A stretch of 20,015 nt of DNA from assembly GCA_023431215.1 (NCBI GenBank), contig JAEYXR010000089.1, forward strand, positions 1 through 20,015. The letters are read 5' to 3'. Under the pieces are notes generated by a model. That model ran no database searches and was not told where the DNA came from. It saw only the letters and a list, made by a program, of their open reading frames with translations. Source of the DNA: Bacillota bacterium (GTDB lineage: Bacteria; Bacillota; Clostridia; Oscillospirales; Ruminococcaceae). The first letter of the stretch is position 1. Each line of letters starts with the position of its first letter. Of the stretch, positions 8,272 to 15,263 are shown one piece after another. A program made the translations under genes and the position numbers.

Positions 8272-8301
8272 TTGACACCGTATTCAAAGAAGTGCTATAA
8301 T
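8272..8301 (+). promoter_or_regulatory. Consensus promoter P1 upstream of the two-component operon
   Basis: Perfect TTGACA (8272-8277), an 18-nt spacer and perfect TATAAT (8296-8301) preceded by TGC, so it also has the extended -10. It points toward the response regulator and would give a 5' leader of roughly 330 nt. Confidence 0.75.
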
Positions 8302-8512
8302 TTTACTGCTAATATCTAAGTAAACTTTTTATAGGCAGAAAGATAGTTTAACAAAGTGGGAGTTTATTGCCCATACCCACGCCCAAAGAGCTTAAAAAGA
8401 TTGTTTTTTGCACGAATTATTTGTAAAGCTGAATAAATGGGTTAAAAATACAGAATATGTCAAAACTCTTTAAGCTTTATTCTTATTTTTTTCATTTGTT
8501 ATTGTTGTTTTT

Positions 8513-8521
8513 TGCTATAAT
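8513..8521 (+). promoter_or_regulatory. Extended -10 promoter candidate P2 of the two-component operon
   Basis: TGCTATAAT lies at the end of a T-rich tract, without a clear -35. Transcription from here would give a leader of about 115 nt before ATG 8642. Confidence 0.5.
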
Positions 8522-8641
8522 AGGTTCAAATGGAATTTTAATGCCTTTGCGCCTTTTTTATTTTGCAGGCAGATGGCAGGCAGTTTTATAATATGCTAAG
8601 ATTGCGCCATTGGCGCTGATGTTATGAGGAGGAAGTGTACA

Positions 8642-9337
8642 ATGTCTATGGGTAAAATTCTGGTTGCTGATGACGACAAGAATATTTGCGAGTTGATTCG
8701 TCTATATCTGGAAAAGGAAGGCTACACCGTTGTACTGGCACATGATGGCGAAGAGGCAGTTTCAAAGTTTTTTGATGAAAGCCCCGATCTGATTCTGCTG
8801 GATATTATGATGCCCAAGCTGGATGGCTGGCAGGTATGCCGCGAAATCCGCAAAAAGTCCAACACCCCTATTATTATGATTACCGCCAAGGGCGAGACCT
8901 TTGACAAGGTGCTTGGCCTGGAGCTGGGCGCCGACGACTATGTGGTCAAGCCCTTTGATACCAAAGAAATTGTTGCACGCATCAAGGCCGTATTGCGACG
9001 CAGTGCCAGCAGTGCTTCTCCCGCAGCCGAGGTAAAGGAAGTCACCTTTGATAAGCTGACTGTCAACATGACCCGCTACGAGCTGAAGGTAGACGGCAAG
9101 GTGGTGGATACTCCTCCCAAAGAGCTGGAGCTGTTGTTTCACCTGGCCAGCAACCCCAACCGTGTCTACACCCGCGACCAGCTTTTGGATGAGGTATGGG
9201 GTTTTGAATACTACGGTGACAGCCGTACCGTTGACGTACATGTAAAGCGTCTGCGTGAAAAGCTGGAAGGTGTGTCCGACCAGTGGAGCCTGAAAACCGT
9301 GTGGGGCGTAGGCTATAAATTTGAAGTGAAAGAATAA
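8642..9337 (+). CDS. OmpR/PhoB-family response regulator
   Basis: DNA-binding transcription regulator of a two-component system, 231 aa. The receiver domain (about 4-120) has the acidic pocket D10-D11-D12, phospho-acceptor D54 in LLDIMMP, T81 in MITAKG and K103 in VVKPFD. A winged-helix output domain (about 135-231) has LTVN...ELLFHLASNPNRVYTR, then DSRTVDVHVKRLREKL and the closing TVWGVGYKF. ATG 8642 is chosen because AGGAGGAAG (8627-8635) sits 6 nt upstream; the ATG at 8624 would overlap this site. It is followed 13 nt later by its sensor kinase and then by an HtrA-like protease, so envelope-stress control like CssRS or WalRK of Bacillus is a reasonable inference, but the orthologue cannot be named from sequence alone. 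Confidence 0.95.
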   Translation: MSMGKILVADDDKNICELIRLYLEKEGYTVVLAHDGEEAVSKFFDESPDLILLDIMMPKLDGWQVCREIRKKSNTPIIMITAKGETFDKVLGLELGADDYVVKPFDTKEIVARIKAVLRRSASSASPAAEVKEVTFDKLTVNMTRYELKVDGKVVDTPPKELELLFHLASNPNRVYTRDQLLDEVWGFEYYGDSRTVDVHVKRLREKLEGVSDQWSLKTVWGVGYKFEVKE

Positions 9338-9350
9338 AGGCGGGATAAAG

Positions 9351-10847
9351 ATGAACCAGCGTCCGCCTAAGCAAAAGACCCTGTTTTCCCGTTACTTCTA
9401 CACCTGCAGCTCTATTATTTTAATTAGTCTTACCTTTTTGGGCGTGGTATTTTTGGTGTTTGCCTCCAACTATTTTAAGGAGGACAAATACGCCATACTG
9501 GAAAAAAACGTAAGCCAGGCGGTAGCGCAAACCAACAACAACTACCGCCAAAACAGCTATGAAGTGCTTAATTCTTTGGTGCTTCAGCCCATTTACTCCA
9601 TTTTGGGCAATGCCATTGACGCCGATATTTTTTTGGTGGATATGAGCGGTCAGACAATTTTATGCTCTGACTTTGGCAACTCCCAGTGCAAGCACGGCGT
9701 TTACCTTGTTCCCCAAAATATTTTAAAAAATGTTGGTGATAACGGTATCTACCGCGAGACAGGGCGTATGGGCGGTGTTTACTCCAGCTCCTACTACACG
9801 GTGGGGATGCCGGTGTTTAATGGCAGCGGGCAAATTGTGGCTGTTGTTTTTGGTTCGGCCTCCGCTGCCGGTTTGTCAGCGTTTTTGGTGGATATCTTCC
9901 AGATGTTTGTCATCAGCGCAACGCTGGTCATGCTGTTTAGCTTTATCATTATCTATTTTATCACCAGTAATCTGGTGCGGCCCTTGCAGGAAATGTTTAT
10001 GGCCACACAAAGCTTCAGCAAAGGCGATTTTTCGGTGCGTGTTCCCGTAGAAGGTGATGACGAGGTGGCTCTGCTGGCTTCGGCGTTTAACTCTATGGCG
10101 TCGTCTTTGGCAACCCTGGAGCAAACCCGCAGAAGCTTTACCGCCAATGTTTCTCATGAGCTCAAAACCCCCATGACCACCATCGGCGGGTTTATTGACG
10201 GCATTTTGGACGGAACCATTCCTCCGGAAAAGCAAAATTATTATCTCAAGATTGTTTCTTCCGAGGTGCAGCGCCTTAGCCGCCTGGTGCGTTCTATGCT
10301 CAGCATAGCCCGCATAGAAGCCGGTGAGATGAAGATTAGCCCTGCCACGGTAGAAATTACAGATATTATTACCCGCACGTTGTTTGTGTTTGAAAAGAGC
10401 ATTGACGAAAAGAACATAGAAATTCGCGGATTGGATGCTGAAAAGCATTTGGTAGAGGCAGATGCCGACCTGATGCATCAGGTGGTTTACAACCTCATAG
10501 ACAACGCCGTTAAGTTTGTAAACCCGGGCGGCTATCTGGAGTTTTTGTATCAGGAAGAAAACGGAAAAACATTTATTTCTGTAAAAAACTCCGGCGAGGG
10601 TATTCCCCCTGAAGAAATCCCCCGTCTGTTTGACCGGTTTTATAAATCTGATAAGTCCCGCAGCCTGGATAAAAACGGCGTAGGGCTTGGACTTTATATT
10701 GTTCGTACCATTGTTAATTTGCTGGGTGGCGAAATATTTGTACGCAGCCAACAGGGCAGCTACACCGAGTTTGTATTTAGCCTGCCCACAACACCCCAGA
10801 AGCGAGGCCCCAAATTCCGGCAAAAGCTTGACAACAGCAAGACTTAG
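9351..10847 (+). CDS. Membrane sensor histidine kinase (HAMP, HisKA, HATPase)
   Basis: The partner kinase of the response regulator 13 nt upstream; 498 aa. TM1 is about 16-38 and TM2 about 184-205, and between them lies an extracytoplasmic sensor domain of about 145 residues. This has Cys105 and Cys113 (CSDFGNSQC) and a PAS/Cache-like ending. HAMP spans about 206-258. The phospho-acceptor His269 is in the H-box SHELKTP. The ATPase domain has the N-box NLIDNAVKF (381-389), G1 NSGEGIP (413-419), the F-box around LFDRFYKSD and G2 GVGLGL (443-448). There is no cytoplasmic PAS domain, unlike WalK. An 18-residue basic tail follows the kinase core. All catalytic motifs are intact. The signal sensed is unknown. 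Confidence 0.95.
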   Translation: MNQRPPKQKTLFSRYFYTCSSIILISLTFLGVVFLVFASNYFKEDKYAILEKNVSQAVAQTNNNYRQNSYEVLNSLVLQPIYSILGNAIDADIFLVDMSGQTILCSDFGNSQCKHGVYLVPQNILKNVGDNGIYRETGRMGGVYSSSYYTVGMPVFNGSGQIVAVVFGSASAAGLSAFLVDIFQMFVISATLVMLFSFIIIYFITSNLVRPLQEMFMATQSFSKGDFSVRVPVEGDDEVALLASAFNSMASSLATLEQTRRSFTANVSHELKTPMTTIGGFIDGILDGTIPPEKQNYYLKIVSSEVQRLSRLVRSMLSIARIEAGEMKISPATVEITDIITRTLFVFEKSIDEKNIEIRGLDAEKHLVEADADLMHQVVYNLIDNAVKFVNPGGYLEFLYQEENGKTFISVKNSGEGIPPEEIPRLFDRFYKSDKSRSLDKNGVGLGLYIVRTIVNLLGGEIFVRSQQGSYTEFVFSLPTTPQKRGPKFRQKLDNSKT

Positions 10848-10901
10848 CACCGGCAGGAACCAATAGAGATACCCAGTATCCCTTACCTATTAACGAGTCT
10901 G

Positions 10902-10922
10902 CCGAGCCCGGCATGGGTTCGG
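10902..10922 (+). other. Short hairpin in front of the HtrA-like protease gene
   Basis: CCGAGCCC (10902-10909) pairs with GGGTTCGG (10915-10922) around a 5-nt loop; the one imperfect pair is a G-U in RNA. No T-run follows, so it is not a simple terminator. It ends 9 nt before the ribosome binding site CGGAGG (10932-10937) and might influence translation or mRNA processing between the kinase and the protease. Confidence 0.45.
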
Positions 10923-10944
10923 TGAATGGATCGGAGGCAATAGA

Positions 10945-12552
10945 ATGACCGATTATAACGAAGAAAATCAGTGGCGCAAAGAGGAGGAATCCTCAAGGGA
11001 AGCTTTTGAGCCGGAGAATGATACTCCGGACAAAGAAGCTGCCGACGCCAGGCAAAGTGATGACCAACAAGCAGAAGATGTCCGCTGGGAGCAGACCCGC
11101 CAGGATAATTGGCAGAATGCCCCCGACTGGCAGCCCCAGGGTGGCTGGAACCAGCCTCAAAACGGATACAGCGGACAGGGCAGTTGGGGCGGGCAGGGCC
11201 AAGGTCCCTATCCTCCCAGGTATTACAGCGGCCAGCAAAATTATCAAGGCGGGTGGCGCAATCAAAATGGCCAGTGGAATGGGCAGCCTGCCCAGCAGCC
11301 CTATCAATGGAATTTTGACCAGATGCACGCATCCGCAAGAGGCGAAAATACCCCCGGCAAGCAAAACCCTCACCCCGTAAAAAAGAAGAACAAGGGATTA
11401 CGGGTGTTTCTTGCAATTTTGTGTGCCATTGCTTTGGTGGTGGTAAGCGGTTTTGGCGTTTATGGCATGTATGTTGCCCTAACAGGTGATACTCTGCAAG
11501 CCCCTTCCGGCCCTCAGGATATCGGCGGTGCGCTTCCGCCGTCTGCATCCAACTCCGTGCCGGATTTGAGCACCTCAGATAAACCCCTGGTCAGTGCCGG
11601 CGGAAACAGCGATGGCACAATGACAAACCAACAGATATTTAAAAAATGCTCTCCCTCAGTAGTGGGTGTTGTTGGCTATATGAACTCCACCACGGTCTTT
11701 GCCGGTCAGGCAAGCGAGGGCTCGGGTATTATTATGACCGAGGACGGTTATATTCTTACCAATGCACATGTGGTATCCGACCCTGCCATTTCTTATGTAG
11801 AGGTGGTTCTGCCTGATGGAGAAAATCATCGTGCCACCATTGTGGGTTTGGATACCCAAACAGATATTGCAGTGCTTAAGGTAGAGGCCACAGGGCTGGA
11901 ATATGCGGAGTTTGGCAACTCTGACCAGCTGGAAGTGGGTGAACGAGTGATTGCCATTGGCAATCCTGGCGGCTTGCGCTTTGCCAGCACACTGACAGTA
12001 GGATACGTTTCTGCTTTGAATCGGACCATTACGGCAGGGGATGCGGGATACTCCATGGAGTGCATCCAAACCGATGCGGCCATCAATCCCGGAAACTCCG
12101 GCGGTGCTCTTATCAATGAATTTGGTCAGGTTGTGGGTGTTAACTCTGCCAAATACAACGATTCCAGCTTTGAGGGCATGGGTTTTGCCATTCCCATCAA
12201 CACTGCACTGCCCATTGCTCAGGATTTAATTAAAAACGGTAAGGTTACCGGCCGGGCCATGCTGGGCATTACCGCTACCGTGGTTAGCCCCAGTGTTGCA
12301 GAATATTCCGGTATTCCTCTGGGTCTGCAGATTATGGAGGTTAAACCCGGTACCGACATAGCAACCAAGGATGTACGGGTCAACGATATTATCACCCATA
12401 TCAACGGGTCGCCCATTTATTCTTTTGATGCAACTGCTTCTATCCTCAACGATTATAATCCCGGAGATACCGTTACCATTACGGTGTTTCGCAGGGACAG
12501 CCGCGGTAAGGATACCACCTTTAATTTGGATATTGTCCTAACAGGCTCTTAA
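10945..12552 (+). CDS. Membrane-anchored HtrA/DegP-like serine protease with PDZ domain
   Basis: Surface-facing quality-control protease (S1C family), 535 aa. Residues 1-45 are acidic; 46-125 are rich in Q, G, N, W, P and Y; a basic patch (KKKNK, about 146-150) precedes one TM helix (about 151-175). This predicts a cytoplasmic tail and an extracytoplasmic protease. The trypsin-like domain (about 205-410) holds the triad His275 (TNAHVV), Asp307 (TDIAVLKV) and Ser385 (GNSGGAL). A single PDZ domain (about 430-535) has LGITATVV and GTDIATKDVRVNDIITHING. ATG follows CGGAGG with 7 nt. It lies 97 nt after the sensor kinase and ends in a strong terminator, so it is likely co-transcribed with or controlled by the two-component system. 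All catalytic residues are present. Confidence 0.95.
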   Translation: MTDYNEENQWRKEEESSREAFEPENDTPDKEAADARQSDDQQAEDVRWEQTRQDNWQNAPDWQPQGGWNQPQNGYSGQGSWGGQGQGPYPPRYYSGQQNYQGGWRNQNGQWNGQPAQQPYQWNFDQMHASARGENTPGKQNPHPVKKKNKGLRVFLAILCAIALVVVSGFGVYGMYVALTGDTLQAPSGPQDIGGALPPSASNSVPDLSTSDKPLVSAGGNSDGTMTNQQIFKKCSPSVVGVVGYMNSTTVFAGQASEGSGIIMTEDGYILTNAHVVSDPAISYVEVVLPDGENHRATIVGLDTQTDIAVLKVEATGLEYAEFGNSDQLEVGERVIAIGNPGGLRFASTLTVGYVSALNRTITAGDAGYSMECIQTDAAINPGNSGGALINEFGQVVGVNSAKYNDSSFEGMGFAIPINTALPIAQDLIKNGKVTGRAMLGITATVVSPSVAEYSGIPLGLQIMEVKPGTDIATKDVRVNDIITHINGSPIYSFDATASILNDYNPGDTVTITVFRRDSRGKDTTFNLDIVLTGS

Positions 12553-12559
12553 AAAGAGT

Positions 12560-12614
12560 AAAGAACCCTGTCTGCACCAGGCACACAAGCTTGGCGAGGC
12601 AGGGTTCTTTTTTT
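12560..12614 (+). terminator. Intrinsic terminator after the HtrA-like gene
   Basis: AAAGAACCCTG (12560-12570) pairs perfectly with CAGGGTTCTTT (12600-12610), continuing into a T-run to 12614. An inner imperfect CCAGG/CTTGG stem may close the loop. An A-rich left flank could also let it serve the convergent DUF378 gene. Confidence 0.88.
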
Positions 12615-12635
12615 AAGGAGAGATGAGCAGAGCTG

Positions 12636-12836
12636 TTAGTTGGTTCTGTTATCGTCGCGGAACAACAGAGTAATTGCCCAGATACCAGCCAATGCCACAA
12701 GGGTATAAATAATACGGCTTAAAATGGCACCCTGACCGCCGAACAGATAAGCGACCAGATCGAACTGGAATAAACCAATGCCGCCCCAGTTCAAGGCGCC
12801 TATGATAACCAATACAAGAGAAATCTTATCCAGCAT
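12636..12836 (-). CDS. DUF378-family small membrane protein
   Basis: A 66-aa protein of two hydrophobic segments (about 5-27 and 39-57) with the family signature LVIIGALNWGGIGLFQFDLVAYLFG near the N-terminus, shortened here to its key residues GALNWGxIGxF and LVAYLFG. A charged tail DDNRTN follows. The function of DUF378 (YuzA-like) proteins is not established. The start is ATG 12836 because AGGAG lies 8 nt upstream and the product then begins MLDKIS as in relatives; the GTG at 12845 overlaps that ribosome binding site. It is convergent with the HtrA-like gene and is followed by nothing on its own strand before the shared terminator. Upstream is a structured non-coding region. Confidence 0.85.
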   Translation of the reverse strand: MLDKISLVLVIIGALNWGGIGLFQFDLVAYLFGGQGAILSRIIYTLVALAGIWAITLLFRDDNRTN

Positions 12837-12928
12837 TTTTTTCACTCCTATCTTGCGTAAAATTACTTAAAACCGTTTTAAGCGGTATTAAGAATTGCGT
12901 GTATCATCTTTTCCAACCACGCTTTGGC

Positions 12929-12945
12929 TGTTGCCCTTGGCAACA
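12929..12945. repeat. Short hairpin TGTTGCC-ctt-GGCAACA
   Basis: Perfect 7-bp stem with a 3-nt loop. Its right arm shares four bases (AACA, 12942-12945) with the left arm of the larger inverted repeat that follows, so the two structures cannot form fully at the same time. Confidence 0.6.
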
Positions 12946-12991
12946 AAAACTATAGATAAAACAGCGTTCTGTTTTATCTATAGTTTTTGTT
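12942..12991. repeat. Long perfect inverted repeat, 23-bp arms and 4-nt loop
   Basis: The arms are 12942-12964 and 12969-12991, perfectly complementary around the loop CGTT; the core of each arm is ACTATAGATAAAACAG or its complement. It is AT-rich and has T-runs inside the stem on both strands, so it is only partly terminator-like. It belongs to neither neighbouring gene and lies about 90 nt beyond the ATPase terminator. Confidence 0.8.
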
Positions 12992-13081
12992 ACAATATCA
13001 TCTGTATTCAAAAAATCCAATGGAAAATTAAAGCAAATAAAATGTGCTGACCCATGCATTGATGTTTCTGCATAAAGAAAA

Positions 13082-13113
13082 AAGGCAGGTATCTAAAAAT
13101 AGATACCTGCCTT
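13082..13113 (-). terminator. Terminator of the V-type ATPase operon
   Basis: A perfect 13-bp stem (AAGGCAGGTATCT with its complement) around a 6-nt A/T loop. On the leftward strand it is followed by T6 and CTTT. It starts 34 nt past the atpD stop. Confidence 0.92.
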
Positions 13114-13147
13114 AAATGCATTTGATGCTGCAAAGCTTCTCAAAAGC

Positions 13148-13807
13148 CTACTCCTTGGCTTGGTGCTCCTCCAGCTCAAGGGCTGCCTGACGGCGAAGCT
13201 TTTGGCCCTTAATAACCTTAAGTCTGGAAAACTCCTCGCGCTCTTTTTCCTCCAAAGCATCGGTAATAAACTTGGAAGAAAATTCAAAGCCGGGAATGAT
13301 GATGTTTTTTAGTGCGTTGGCACGGCTTTGGGTTTTTTTAATGGCGTTGGCCAGGCGGTAAATGCTGTTTTCTACCTCCGCCAGCTGGGCGGTCATTAGC
13401 TTGACCTTGTGAAAGCACAAATAAGCATTGTCTAGCTGGGAATTGGTGCCTGCAAAGCCGTAACAAAAGTCAGGCTCAGAGCGGGCATCCAGAATAACTG
13501 TGGGAAGCTCTACGCCCATAACGCTGCGGTATTGAATATCCAATCCGTTTTCAATGGGGATGCTCAACTCCACATCCTCAATGAGACCCAGTGTGATATT
13601 TGCCTTTTGCAGGGCAAAATAGGCGCGGTTGTAGGTGGAGCTGATTTGTCCCCGAAGATTTTTTGCAGTATCCACCATAGTCATCAGCTCGCGGATGAGG
13701 ATATTACGCTTGCGGTCCAGCAGGTCGAAGCCCATACGGGCCAGCTGCAGCGACTTTTTCACGTTCATCAAATTGCCTTTGGTTGGCACGATGTTGTCGG
13801 TACGCAT
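13148..13807 (-). CDS. atpD: V/A-type ATPase subunit D (central rotor stalk)
   Basis: Central-shaft subunit of the rotary ATPase that turns inside the A3B3 head; 219 aa, usual length. The N-terminus VPTKGNLMNVKKSLQLARMGFDLLDRKRNIL (by its key segments PTKxNL and GxDLLDRKR) is the family signature, and the rest is two long helices forming the coiled-coil shaft, with a short central insert. The C-terminus ends in a charged EEHQAKE. ATG 13807 is preceded by AAAGGAGGGG with good spacing. It lies 30 nt after the atpB stop and is the last gene before the operon terminator. Confidence 0.95.
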   Translation of the reverse strand: MRTDNIVPTKGNLMNVKKSLQLARMGFDLLDRKRNILIRELMTMVDTAKNLRGQISSTYNRAYFALQKANITLGLIEDVELSIPIENGLDIQYRSVMGVELPTVILDARSEPDFCYGFAGTNSQLDNAYLCFHKVKLMTAQLAEVENSIYRLANAIKKTQSRANALKNIIIPGFEFSSKFITDALEEKEREEFSRLKVIKGQKLRRQAALELEEHQAKE

Positions 13808-13837
13808 GGGAACCCCTCCTTTGGATAAAATGGTTGG

Positions 13838-15247
13838 TTATCCACGGAACATTTTGGCGTTTTCGGGCTTATAAAATTGATCCAGCAGCTCGCTGTCCAA
13901 ACGGTCCAGTTCCTCACGAGGCAACAGTGCAAGCAGCCTCCAACCCAAATCAAGGGTCTGGTCTATGGTGCGGTTTTCTTCCGAACCCTGACTTACAAAG
14001 AACCGCTCAAAGTGCTGGCCAAACTCCAGATAGTTCTTATCAATGGGGCTTAACTCTTCTTCACCAATGACCGAAGCAAGGCTGCGGGCATCCTGAACCC
14101 GGGCATAGCAGGCAAACAGCTGGTTGGCCAGTGCGGAGTGGTCACTTCTGGTGTAGCCTTCGCCAATGCCGTCCTTCATCAAACGGGACAAAGAGGGCAG
14201 AACAGCAACAGGGGGATAAATCCCCATAAGGTCAAGGCTGCGGTCCAGTACAATCTGGCCCTCGGTGATGTAACCGGTAAGGTCGGGTACAGGGTGGGTA
14301 ATATCATCGTTGGGCATGGTGAGAATGGGAATTTGGGTCACAGAGCCCTGGGAGCCCTTGATGATGCCGGCGCGCTCGTAGAGGGAAGCAAGGTCGGAGT
14401 ACAAATAACCGGGATAACCCTTACGTCCGGGAATCTCACCCTTGGAGGAGGAAAATTCGCGAAGAGCCTCGGCGTAGGAGGTCATATCGGTAAGAATGAC
14501 CAGTACATGCTTATTATGCTCAAAAGCAAGATATTCTGCCACAGTCAGCGCACAGCGGGGGGTCAGAATACGCTCGATGATGGGGTCGTTGGAAAGGTTG
14601 AGGAACATCACAACGTTTTTAAGAACACCACTCTGCTCAAAGGAGGAGCGGAAGTAGTCGGCAACGTCATTTTTAACACCCATGGCGGCAAACACCACAC
14701 AGAAGTTGGAGTCTGCTTCCGCCTTGCCTGCCTCGGTAACCTGAGCCTGACGCACAATCTGCACTGCCAGCTTGTTGTGGTTCATACCGGAGCCGGAGAA
14801 AATAGGCAGTTTTTGACCGCGAATGAGGGTGATAAGGCAGTCGATGGTAGAAATACCGGTACGGATATAGTTACGGGGGTAGGTACGGGAGACAGGGTTG
14901 ATGGGCTTGCCGTTGATGTCGGCCGTGCGCTCGGCAAATACTTCACCCAGACCGTCAATGGGCTTGCCGCTGCCGCTGAAGATACGTCCAAGCAGCTCGG
15001 GCGACAGAGGCATCTCCATGGGATGGGCGAGCAGGCGGGTTTTGGTATTGGTCAACGAAAGGCCACGGGTGCCTTCAAAAACCTGAATAATGGCACGGGA
15101 ACCTTCCAGCAGCACCACACGGCCGGAGCGGACGGTACCGTCCTCCAGCACCAGCTCCACCATCTCCTCATAGGTAACGTCCGAGACGTTGTCCAGCACC
15201 ACCAGGGGGCCATTGATTTCTTTTAATCCTACAAATTGTACACTCAT
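13838..15247 (-). CDS. atpB: V/A-type ATPase subunit B (non-catalytic head subunit)
   Basis: Regulatory nucleotide-site subunit of the soluble head, 469 aa. It opens with VGLKEINGPLVVLDNV, has a beta-barrel domain and then the core, in which the P-loop is degenerate (PIFSGSGMNHNKLA instead of GxxxxGKT), as expected for the non-catalytic B subunit. Other family blocks are VVFAAMGV, TDMTSYAEALREFSSSKGEIPGRKGYPGY (by its key parts) and the SQGSVTQIPILTMPNDDITHP region. ATG 15247 is supported by AAGGAGG 7 nt upstream; the open frame extends to 15301 inside atpA but without a better signal. It starts 16 nt after atpA stops, so the two are translated together in equal amounts. Confidence 0.96.
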   Translation of the reverse strand: MSVQFVGLKEINGPLVVLDNVSDVTYEEMVELVLEDGTVRSGRVVLLEGSRAIIQVFEGTRGLSLTNTKTRLLAHPMEMPLSPELLGRIFSGSGKPIDGLGEVFAERTADINGKPINPVSRTYPRNYIRTGISTIDCLITLIRGQKLPIFSGSGMNHNKLAVQIVRQAQVTEAGKAEADSNFCVVFAAMGVKNDVADYFRSSFEQSGVLKNVVMFLNLSNDPIIERILTPRCALTVAEYLAFEHNKHVLVILTDMTSYAEALREFSSSKGEIPGRKGYPGYLYSDLASLYERAGIIKGSQGSVTQIPILTMPNDDITHPVPDLTGYITEGQIVLDRSLDLMGIYPPVAVLPSLSRLMKDGIGEGYTRSDHSALANQLFACYARVQDARSLASVIGEEELSPIDKNYLEFGQHFERFFVSQGSEENRTIDQTLDLGWRLLALLPREELDRLDSELLDQFYKPENAKMFRG

Positions 15248-15263
15248 GTTATGGCCTCCTTTC

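Larger units (their letters stand above)
8097..8641. other. 545-nt divergent intergenic region between ychF and the response regulator gene
   Basis: AT-rich, with no supportable ORF of normal size. It contains one leftward promoter candidate (8165-8173), two rightward ones (8272-8301 and 8513-8521) and the response-regulator ribosome binding site AGGAGGAAG (8627-8635). Between the two rightward promoters, GTGGG (8358-8362) can pair with CCCAC about 20 nt later, but I recognise no riboswitch or named RNA family. No terminator is evident inside it. Confidence 0.6.
12837..13147. other. 311-nt non-coding region between the DUF378 gene and the ATPase operon end
   Basis: AT-rich with no ORF. From left to right it holds a small inverted repeat CTTAAAA/TTTTAAG (12866-12882), a hairpin TGTTGCC/GGCAACA (12929-12945), a long perfect inverted repeat (12942-12991) and the ATPase operon terminator (13082-13113). 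I find no strong promoter for the DUF378 gene, only weak hexamers. Confidence 0.7.

Noticed and set aside
8457..8591. Possible 44-aa hydrophobic small protein (MSKLFKLYSYFF...) upstream of the response regulator
   Set aside because: No ribosome binding site, composition explained by the T-rich tract, and a promoter-like TGCTATAAT lies inside it.
9876..10850. 324-codon open frame on the - strand opposite the sensor kinase
   Set aside because: The kinase motifs are intact on the other strand and this frame has no recognisable domain.
12942..12991. Terminator for the ATPase operon
   Set aside because: A better terminator with a GC-containing stem and T-run already lies at 13082-13113, and this repeat is AT-rich and far from the stop.
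14138..15226. 362-codon open frame on the + strand opposite atpB
   Set aside because: Shadow frame; the repetitive Gly/His/Asn-rich product mirrors the codons of atpB and resembles no protein family.
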